Origin: Osedax fenrisi
Taxonomy: Eukaryota > Annelida > Polychaeta > Sabellida > Siboglinidae
Direction: 5' to 3'
Assembly (NCBI GenBank): GCA_964019155.1
Contig: OZ025241.1
Coordinates: 86,555,728 to 86,619,727 of the forward strand
DNA length: 64,000 bases
Positions 14,365-26,824 of this stretch are shown one piece after another (position 1 is the first letter of the stretch; each line of letters opens with the position of its first letter). The notes beneath the pieces are model-generated. The model was given only the letters and a program-made list of their open reading frames with translations. It was not told the origin of the DNA and searched no databases. Position numbers and translations under genes: made by a program.

Positions 14365-15205
14365 TAAAATAAGATATGAATAATCCAAAATGACTAATTT
14401 CCTAACATAATTGGAAATTAGCAATATATATATATTACAATAGGAAGATTATAGTAGATATCCGAATTCATACATATATTATTATATAAAATAATATAAT
14501 ATATATATGCACTCGATGTTTAAATGCTGCATATGAGAATATGTCTGTTAAGTATGTATCCGTATACAAACATATGTTAATCAATATATTGATTGCAGGC
14601 GATATTGTATGCGCTTACTGGAGGAATGTCTCTTGTTATGAATTAGGATGTAACGATGAATGTAGGTCCATCGATTGGGAATATAAATATGAATTTTATA
14701 AAATCACCATAGATATTTAATTTTAATTATCCTAATAATATTTTAAAATAAATAAATTATATATATATACGTCTATATTGTTGTATATATATATATTAAA
14801 AAATGTATAGGTGTTGGTATTATTTAACATAAGAGTACGTATGATGAAATGACTCATAATTAATAAATAGATCATGTCTCAGTATAGTGAAATGTATCAG
14901 GATATACTAGTGACAGTAAATATTATACAGAGTAGCCATATAAGATATAATACTATAATATTATATTATTAATATAGCTAGGGTTATTCATTATTATAAA
15001 TGTATGCAAGAGTGGTGTTTATATATTATACTATTATACATATAGTAGGTTGGCAGATATATGCGTTGATATCAGACATAATATAACTCACCTCTAAATA
15101 TTAAAGAATATATATATATATATATATTTCCTAGATACTATTTTTTTTAATTGAAAACATATTTTATGAAAAAATAACTATGCTAACATGTAATTAATCA
15201 TGAAT

Positions 15206-15259
<54 letters not shown>

Positions 15260-17643
15260 AATTAAATAAATATATTTAATAATAAATATAATATATGCAT
15301 ACATAACAGAGCTATATTTACTAACTGGATTGAACAGATATACCTTCTCTTAACCCAACAAGTTCTCCCTGAAATATTGTATTATATTATTAATAAAGTG
15401 TAAATATGTACCATAATATAACAAATTATTATTAATAGTTTTATCTAAAATTAATTGTATTCATTTAAATATTCGTAACATAATTAATGTATTATGAATG
15501 GTTATTATACAGTTACACTATCTAAATATATTTATAAAATTATTACTTTTAATTATGTTTTATAGAAAACCTAATTAGAATTATTTATAATAACACATTT
15601 TTATTTCTATTATGGACTCTGTAAAAATCCAGTAAAAACCAATAATTTATTATTCAAATTATATGTTTAGGTGTAGTTATAAGTTTTAGGCATAATATAA
15701 TTTTATCATTATTTTTGGATATAAAATTTGAAAATGTATCATTAAACTGATGAAGAGAACATTATCTGACGCTTGATATGCTTATATCTTATATCTACAT
15801 ACAAGCAATGACTGAGATACAACTATTGAAAAGATTATATATTATTATAAATCACTTTAAAAGAAAATATTTTACAATTTTATTTTAATATCTTTATAAA
15901 AAAACTTCTAATAAATTATTATATATATATATATATATAATAAGTACATATAATTAAGTACATATAATTAAGTACATATATAAATAGTACAATTCACTAT
16001 ATACATATACTCCTTCACAGTATCATGCTAGTAGATTATATATTAATTGTTTGAAAGATAATACACAATACAGAAACAATGATAGAAGTAACACAGAAAG
16101 TACACACATCAGCATGGACTATACAGCTTTACAATGCTGTTAACATTTACACCACTAATTAGATAGCATTGGATAAATCCTAACATATGTATGATGGCAT
16201 ATGATATGATGATTTTATCTGCAGCAGTCGTGAAATGTGATATGCCATCAGTAATATATAACATATATATATATATATATGAGTATGATAATAAATTATT
16301 GTATTTATATCAAATAATATATTTATTCTATATAGAGATATATAATTAATGTTATAAATAGATGAAATGTAAATACGTATCTATTACAGTGTTAATTACC
16401 TGATATCTACAATACATTATATAATTAACATGGTTATATATAATATATACATCATATGCTTAATGTATATTATATAAATTAAATATTTGATCATAACTCC
16501 TAGGTAATAAATATCAAGAAATAATAAATGATAAAAGTGTTTCGATAGTTAAATGTAGAACGCAGAGAAGTAGTTATAATTTAATATTGCATGTTAATTA
16601 TATAATCTAATAAAATTTAATTCATAATATATATTTATTAATACATATATTATAATTATTTTTAGGTATAATTATTCTTATTTTGTAAACTAAATATAAA
16701 AATATAAAATACCTTAAAATATAGTTACCTTTAAATTAGAGTGCATAAATATAAATATAAATTAAGAGCAGATGCAAATAAAACCTGCACATCAAAGATA
16801 TGAGGATGTTTTTGCAACCAATCACGAAACTCCAATTGTGGACCAACAGCCTGACGAATATTCAAGGGAGCCTATTGGGTTCAAATTAATAGCATTAATT
16901 TAATTAATTAATTGAAGGATAACTACAAATATTTATCTAAATTTGAATATATGAACAAATATTTTAATATATATATATGTGTGTGAGTGAGGAATATATA
17001 AAATGAATATTTTCAATGATATATTTGTGTTAAATCTGTCTAGAGATATAACTATTTACAATATATTTATAATAACTAGGTTATTTTATTTATAATTAAT
17101 CAAACACACACACATATATATATATAATATATTAGGGCACCATATGATAGGTTTAAAAAATTTGTATATTTATTTTATGATAAAAATACCCATTCTAGGG
17201 TCAAATAAATAAACAAATTATAATTTATAAAACAAATGATAGAATATCTAAATTATTGTAATGTTGTCAAATGGATGAAAGCTATGGTAAACAAGAGACT
17301 TAAATTTAATATTATATACATTTATTACATACATAATTGTCACCCTCGAGATATTTATTTAACTAATGATTACGCATTAGCTATTACATAACTAATTACT
17401 CATGGGTAACAATAATAATAGGTGAATCATACAGAGTAGCTTAGCAGTCCGAAAGAGAAATGATCGAAAGGTATGAACATATTAACAATGCAGTAGACTA
17501 AGGGAGGTATGTTAATTACCCCCCACCCCACCTAAGCATAATTGTTATATAACAGTAAGTAAACATACACACAACTGTGCTATTGTATGGGTTGTGTGGG
17601 CTACTAGGCAATAATGATTAGGTTCCACTTATCTAAATATACC

Positions 17644-17674
<31 letters not shown>

Positions 17675-18552
17675 AATGAATGATATTAATATCTAGAGAT
17701 TCTTAGTATAAAAAAGACATTGATAACGAGAAGGAGAAATGTAAAGCATACAGCAGCAGCAGCAACAGCAGCAGCACAATAATAATAACAACTGCTTTAG
17801 ACTGTGGTACACTATATGTAAACAATTATTGATGGTGTGTGTGTGGGAGGGGGGTGGAGGGGTGGCAGGCATCTGACAACAGTTGTAATAAGATAAGTAG
17901 CCTCGATTGCTAGCAGGCGAGAGATTAGCACTGAGTTAGTCATCCCATCATCTGTGTTATTATTGAGTTATTATGACTCACCAGGCGGACGGTGACTCAC
18001 CAGAGAGTGCCAGTGACTCACCAGTTACTATAAACAAGCAGGCAGCAATACATGTGTTGTAGTATAGAACATGGTGTACTCGAGTATTGTCCAGTGGTAA
18101 TGTCATTATATTAATGAAGAACATGGGTTCAGTTAGATCTAACATAGAAAGGCTGTGTTTAATGAAGAAGATGGGTTCAGTTAGATCTAACATAGAAAGG
18201 CTGTGTTTAATGAAGAAGATGGGTTCAGTTAGATCTAACATAGAAAGTATGTGCTTAATGAAGAGGATGGGTTCAGTTAGATCTAACATAGAAAGTATGT
18301 GCTTAATGAAGAGGATGGGTTCAGTTAGATCTAACATAGAAAGGCTGTGTTTAATCACATTTTAGAGACTAACAATAAGTAAGGTTGTGATAGTTGTAGC
18401 GGGACAGTTATTCAGATGGACAGTTGATACATCACGTGTATACAATGGAGGTATGTCCATGTGTCCACGCTACAGGCATCACACCCCTAGTAAGTTGGAG
18501 GGTATTCACTTTGTGTAGTACGATATTGACATCGAAGTATCATTAATTCCAT

Positions 18553-18584
<32 letters not shown>

Positions 18585-18833
18585 TTAGGACATATTACAT
18601 AGGTGTGCCCCTTTATACCTACTCCCCATATCATTATCATGATATGGAACATACCGGTACCACATTAGTATCCAGGACAAAGTACACACACACACACTGG
18701 ACAGTGGCTATATCATCAGTTAGTAGTTGTCTTGACCCAAGTGGTCAGTGGAGAGGTGTGTAACCTTGTGTAGGGTGGAATGCAGCCATTATGATAGTGG
18801 TGGTGGTGGTGATATTAGTGGGTGAGCTATATT

Positions 18834-18889
<56 letters not shown>

Positions 18890-18968
18890 GGGGCCAGGTG
18901 GTAATAATTCATTGTAAGTCACTACACTAGCAGTGATCAAGGGGTCAATACATATAATAAGAGGTATG

Positions 18969-19005
<37 letters not shown>

Positions 19006-21552
19006 TTTACATGGATTTATGTTCTACTATTCAACTTGAATTTACAGTTGATTTATCACAAAATGATATTCAAATTGTATTTGTGACATTATATGTATGT
19101 ACTCAGTATAGAATGTATATTGAATAAATCTCACATGTATAACTGTATTTACAATTAATAGGTTTATTCATTGTTGGCTTCTATCTAATAAGGACATGTA
19201 TATTCTGCATATACCACAACCACAACATATTACTAATCATATTATGAAGTAAATACTACTAATATAAATACAATACTACTTCTATTAAGATAATATGTAT
19301 ATTATACAGCTATATTGAATCTTAACCCAGATGAATTAAAGTTTAATAATATCAGCCAGGCTGAGATTCAAATGGTGTTGTATATTTAGTCATGGTTTAT
19401 TGAAATCCACTTTAAAGGTCAACTATCACATTGTCCACAGCTTAACACTTGATGACTACACCATAGATAGGTACTGTATGATGTAATACCAGTATCACCA
19501 TGATTCCTGTTCTTCAACTGATGGCTACTAGTCTACCTACTAAACCATACTCTTACTGACCTGGTTATCATTGTATGATTATTTCTACACATAGATTAAC
19601 TACTATGTTTACCTAGATTATCATTAGATCATCATAAGATTATCATTAGATTATCATAATATAAACCCTTTAACCCCCAGCCTATAATGTACTTTGTTGT
19701 ATCTCAGTAAACACAATGATAACAATAATACATCAGGTAACACAGAAAGTTAACAAGATCACATGACTAATACTTCGTAGTATTCAGTGATGTATTATGT
19801 CTTCATTTTATCTAACAACATTATAATAATATTAATCAAATATATTAGGGAAGTTGTTTTATAATAATACAATCTATGTATTACACTTTTGTAATCATAC
19901 TTAACAGTTGTACTGAGAGTTCTACTTCACCATGCTAGGTTTAGTTCAGCATTACTCAACACAATACACTGTAGACATTGTCTCGTATGTCTACCTATAC
20001 GCGTGCACATTCGTAGTTATATTTAGATACGATTGATAACATGTGTAACTTCTAATGAATTAATCATGAATTAATCATATAGCTATATTTGTTGTTTGTA
20101 TGTCCTGTCGATATGGTTTCAATGATATGATATGATATCAATCATATAACAATGCTGGGGGTAGAAACAATAGGCTAATTAATCAGGGTAACACATTAGT
20201 AGGCACATTAATTATTCCACAATTATTGTGATCAAATTGTAATTACATAAACAAAGTTAAATTATGCTGTGAAAGTGATAGATGTTTATAATGTTTTAGA
20301 TATTGTTATCATGTTGTAAATAATATTTACTAAATATATTCAAATTACATTTAATAAATATAATACATTTTTTTCAATAAATATCACCATATAAATATGA
20401 ATATAGAACCTGTGAAAATATTGGTATTTTTTAAATGCATTTAAATAGGTATTTATAATATATAAGACTTATATTATAAGTGCATATAATGTATCTATTT
20501 AGAAGCAATAAAAGCAATGATGTAATTCCTATGGGTTTGGTTAAACATTACATAACAAGATACAGAATCCACTATTGCATAACTATGTATATAGTGAATA
20601 CCTATGCCCTGTGTATGAATACCCCCTTGTTTGATAGCTATAGTCAAGATGTGATTCTAGTGTGCTACTAGCCAATGATTCATCATCAGCATCATCAGTG
20701 GGAAGGGGGAGGCTGATGATGAGTGTACTCTGATAACACATTGAGATTACAATGATAGTTATGCAATAGGTAGAAGACTACCAGAAGTGGACCGATGTTT
20801 ACATTAGGGGGGCATTGGCTGTCTGTGTGTTAAGCAACCCTATTACAAGTCAGTGATACTGTGTGTTATGTAATGATCACATTGTTGGATAGAAGTGTAG
20901 ACCTAGTATTAGATAATCTGATGTACAAATAAATAAATAATAACTAATAATTTAGCATCTATTTAAAATCAATGATTTTATTAGTATGTATGTGCTTGTG
21001 TATTATTAGATATTATTAATGACTATTAATACATAGCAATAACAATAAGGTGACTCTATGAACATCAGTGTGTGTAAAGTAGAATGAATACATATCAATC
21101 TGGCTGTCTGCTAAATAGCCTACTTTTTAGCTCTGTGTATAAATATTATTCATGTTGGGATCGATTGTGAGGGAGGACATGACACAAGGACAATCACATG
21201 ATTGATGAGGAAAGCAAGCATTTCTCGCATCTCGTAGGGAACCCAATAAGCTAACCATGGATACATTACATTTATTACATTCATATTAATATATAAATGA
21301 GATTGCGAGGATAGAAAAGTAGAGGTCATTGAAGTAGGTTAATGAGGTCAATCGATGTATGGTTAACATCATTAACCTCATTAGATAATGTCACATGATA
21401 CGATGGGAATAGACCAATGTGTTATCATTAAAGAGAGGTAACTAAATAAACACTAGAGATTAGAGGTTAAGCGAGGTATATCGAGTATTGAAGGTAGCAT
21501 ACTTAATGACTTATGTTATGACACATAGAGTGCGAGAGAGAGAGAAAGAGAG

Positions 21553-21647
<95 letters not shown>

Positions 21648-21659
21648 ACAACATACAGT

Positions 21660-21721
<62 letters not shown>

Positions 21722-21770
21722 GGGATAGAGAGAGAACAACATACAGTTAGAGAGAGAGAGAGAGAGAGAT

Positions 21771-21844
<74 letters not shown>

Positions 21845-24107
21845 TAGAGAGAGAGAGAGAGAGAACAACATACAGTGAGAGATACAGTAGAGTTCTAACC
21901 TGAGAAAGATGTCCTGCGATACGTTTAATCTCGACCCATCTCTCTTCCAAGGCTCGTCTCATCAGCGTGCTCTGAAAGTACTTCACAGCTTCCATCTCGG
22001 TGGAGATGTCTGGAAACTGACGCTTCATAGTGGGAGTCTGTAGAGGGGTGTGAGTCATCGAATGTAGAGATAGGCTTAGCAGTATGTTAATGACATCTCA
22101 GAGAAGATGTCTGGAACTGGTGATTCATAATGGCAGACTATAATAAGTGGGGGGGGGGGGTGAGTCATGGGTGGTAGAGATGCTACAGTTATGAATGTCA
22201 GTTAAAGATCAAGCTCACTATTAGTCACTCAATCATGATTAATCACTGTTTGTTATAGATTGAATATATTATATATTTGCTAATGTTTGCAAATGAGGTG
22301 TTTCGAAGGTACACTCGCCTGAAGTAGGGCTTCAACGCAACACTTGGCAGGTGGTCGCTGTTGAGATATGAATGCTGACATGTCAGTATAGTCATACGGT
22401 TGAGAAGGGGGGTAGTTGTGAGGTGAGGTGAATATAAGGGTGATTATATGGTATTAAGTAATATTCGATTATACATAAGGTAGCATTACATGTGTATCAG
22501 TATTTCAAGTGTAGAGTATCTATCATTATAGTATGGATGTGTGTGTCATGTAAAATGGTTTAGCTATGTTGTAGCTGTTAATGAAAGTAATACCTATCAT
22601 AGTATTTATTATCTATGCTGGTATTAAACTTCGCTCCGGGAATATATAATAATAGTATAATTATTTATCGCAAAAATTCAATCTATAATAAATTGTTCGG
22701 AAGTGAGATATAAAGTTTAATAAAAAATAAATATAATAATAATAATAAATAAACTTTTTTGGAAATGTGTTAAATGATAGTATACAAGTGCAGTTCATGA
22801 AATTAGATAGTCCAGTTCAAGTAAGAATCTGTGTAGTTTATTTCTAAAGTTGTTTAAGTGTTTTTCATTAGTCATATAACAGTGCGGTTAGTTGTGATAT
22901 GTGATTGAACCATGTAAGAAGTAGTGATAATGTTTGTTTGTTTGTTTGTGCAATTATGCATATTTAGTGAGTTATGTGTATTACTATAGATGATACATTG
23001 TTACATATTATATTAATATTACAAATAACTCCCCTTGTACCAAATCCTAATGTAATGTAATATCACCTAGAAAGAGTTATATTTCTGTTACAAATCATGT
23101 AAAATGTATTGTAACACTGATTTAAAGGAGAATCACTACAAGTCACTACATATAATAGAAATATTTCATTTCTTTAAAATCATATATACAATATTTTATT
23201 ATATTTCTATATATTACTAATACAAATATAGCAATTATGTAATATTTTATAATATCTAATGCATGTAGATAATAATAATTCTATTGTTATCTATTGTAAT
23301 ATTACCAATAGAGAAGGAACAGGGGATGGGTAGCCCTACCAAAAAAAGGTATAATGCAGCCCCATGTTAACTAATACTACTAAACATATCCAGTAGACTA
23401 TGCAGCTGTATATTAACATCTGCCTATGTGACTTACCACCACTAGTGATGTGGTTGTGTGGCTGCACTGTGGTAAACACACCACCACCACCACCATCACA
23501 CATGGTGAATGTATACAATGAGGACATGTATGTCCAGCAGGTCACCACAGGTCAACACTGATTACAACACTGGTGATGATGTCAATATAGCTGGGGGGGT
23601 ACAGTGTGTTGATAACTAGGGAATGATGGATGTGTGTGTGTGGGTGGGTATGTGTGTGGGTATGTGAGGGTTTGTTTGTATGTGTGTGTGTGGCATACAT
23701 ATACCGTAGATATAAAGAAAGTTTCTCTATATCATGGCATATACATGAGTTCATGTGTCTGTATAAGTACATGTGTATGAGTGTGTATGATAGTGTACAT
23801 GTATGTGTTTGTGTGTGTGTAGGTACACATGTAGGAGGTATATAACATATACTTCCATGGAGGTATAAATCACCAAAGTTGCATGGCAGCAGACATATTG
23901 CATACATTATTGATGATATCTATTTATAGCTTTCACTAAATGAGCCATGAAGGGGTGGGATATAGGTATACCATTATACACCCTAACATATGGGGGGAAT
24001 GGTATATAGCATGATCTATATGTATGTGTGTGTAATATATATATATATATATGTATTATTTTTATCTTATTTATATGGTTTGTCAATTTTTTTTAACAAC
24101 TGGATAT

Positions 24108-24143
<36 letters not shown>

Positions 24144-24187
24144 TGCATTGTTTAAAATTAATAAAAATACATAAATAAGACAATATT

Positions 24188-24222
<35 letters not shown>

Positions 24223-25345
24223 ATCAACACTAGATATATGATACTACAGTATATGCACTACAAAGCCCTACCCTACCCTACCCCCAAAGGGTTTTTCTAC
24301 TACTATACCAGTACATACTACTAGAGTATGTACTGATGCATCACATACAAGTGTGGTATGTGGTATGTAGGGTATATGTCACCCAATGTAAGGTAAACAA
24401 CCATACTTGTATGATACATGGGCCTCAGTCAGTCAATGTGTCAATGGGGGGTGTGAAGGTATTGTTCATTAATGATGGATTCCATCAAAGGAATGCCTTC
24501 ACTAGTGGTTTTTATGTGTGTGTGTATGAGTGTGTGTGTGTGTGTGTGTGTGTGTGTAAGTGTGTGTGTGTGTGTGTTTATGTTTATGTGAGTATGTGTG
24601 TTTATGTGAGTGTGTGAATGCTGTACACTAGCACTCACACACCGGTGCGATCGCACACTCACACACACACACACTGAGAGATAAGTACTTCTATACATAA
24701 TAATAGTGGGGGTGGTGTGATTCATACACAGTGAATGAAACCAGACAAGCATCAGTATTTGTTGACTTTCACTATGTATACTAGGTATGTGTGCTGCTAT
24801 GCTTGTGTGTTTGTGTGCTTGTGTGTGCTTGTGTGCATACAATATGAATGTATACAGGTGTTTGAACACATGTAGTTATGTACATACATCTATGAAGATA
24901 AGAAAACACAATCATATACACATCAAATACTCATACATCATTTATAAATACATATATAAATATATAAATATATATAAATATATATGTTTATATATACATT
25001 CATATATATATATATATATATATATGAAAACGGAAATATACACACACATATACACAACACATACAAAACACATACACATATATGTTAAGTTGTACACACA
25101 CACTACATCACACACACACACACAAAAGTTAAAAACTAAACAATATTAATCACACTTGATGTATCACAGCCTGATGCCTTCATTAATTAGACCATAGTTT
25201 AATAGGTCAGTAGAGCATCACTGCTTATAGACTCTATAATATAGAGTAATCAGTTTTATGAATGGAATGATATTGGGTTTCAATTCCACATTAGTTGGAT
25301 CTTACAAAACTATAGGATACATACAATTGACATGTCTGTAGGTGG

Positions 25346-25380
<35 letters not shown>

Positions 25381-26339
25381 CATAAAATTATATTTGAAAC
25401 ATGGTTCATTTTAGTGGTAGATGAAGGGGAGGCATAGGTTTAGATATAGGGTTAAATACAGGGGTAGATATGAGGAATGTTTAAGGTTACATTTAGGGTT
25501 GGATACAGTGGTAAAAGTATGATTAAAATAGGGCTAGATGTAGTGTTAGATGTAGTGTTATATGTAGGGGTAGATAGAGTGGTAGATTTAGAGATAGGTG
25601 TAGTGTATATGCTGTGATGGTTATTTTGGTGTAGTCCTTTCATCCCATCAAGGAACTTAGATGAAGTTTAAACTTATAACCATACCAGGCTCTAATATCC
25701 CATCGAAAACGCTCTCATGTTAAGGTATCCAAGGTTTTAACAAGATCAGCTCATTTATTTATACACAATTATTTAAGAGGGGTAGATATATTGTAGATGT
25801 AGTAGTAGGTATAGTGTTATATACAGTGAAATATACAGCGTAGATATAGGGGTAGGTGTAGGGCCTACACTGTAGGGGCAGTTAACTCGGTAGATAAAGG
25901 GTGAATATATGTTTAGATGTATGGTTAGATACAGGGGTTACTATTGAGGAAGGGGTAGATATGGGGGGGGAAGGGTGACCTTGGGGCTCGGGGGTAGATA
26001 TGGGGGGGGGAAGGGTAACATTGGGGCTCGGGGTAGATATGGGGGGGGGGAAGGGGAACCTTGGGGCTCGGGGGTAGATATGGGGGGGGGAAGGGTAACA
26101 TTGGGGCTCGGGGGTAGATATGGGGGGGAAGGGTAACCTTGGGGCTCGGGGGTACAGAACAAGCCTCCTTGTCAGCATTATATAGGGACACCATATTGCC
26201 TTTCACAGTCCTGTTTAGGTAATAGCAACAATAGTTATTGTATTAAGGGTGATGGTTTACATGGTATAGTAGTAAAGCCATGATTGATGTTCATTCTAAT
26301 AGTGTATATATATATATATATATTTAGAAGTATATAGTA

Positions 26340-26408
<69 letters not shown>

Positions 26409-26788
26409 GAAGTATATATATATATAGATGTATATAATAGATTATCAATACTAGAACACATGCATTATTAATGGATAATACATAACTAAATATATAATGC
26501 GAAATACTAAGTAACCCCATTATATATATATAGTTCACATAGGTGCATATAGCCTGGATTACAATATATATAGTAATGAATATCGTTGTGGTAATATTTA
26601 AATATAATAAAAGGGAGAGTGATAGGTATAGTGAGAGGGAGAGAGGGAAAGAGAATGAGAGAGAAGATATTGATTTATATAACTGTATTCGATAAATATG
26701 ATTACACAAATTATTTTTCTGTAGGATTTTAGTTTTGTATTCACTTTTGATAGAATTAAATATTATATAATATAAATATTATATATAT

Positions 26789-26824
<36 letters not shown>

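Noticed and set aside
18087..18365. Repetitive peptide frame MKKMGSVRSNIERLCL
   Set aside because: Caused by a 48-bp minisatellite in an intron; the antisense frame is equally open.
21488..21871. Arg/Glu and Ser/Leu repeat proteins
   Set aside because: Translations of a (GA)n microsatellite.
23336..23548. Possible Egalitarian-like exon with a poly-Gly stretch (minus strand)
   Set aside because: A good donor (GGTG|GTAAGT) exists, but there is no acceptor in the open part and its phase does not fit the next exon.
25882..26206. Pro-rich open frames in three phases on the minus strand
   Set aside because: Produced by the G-rich 40-bp minisatellite.
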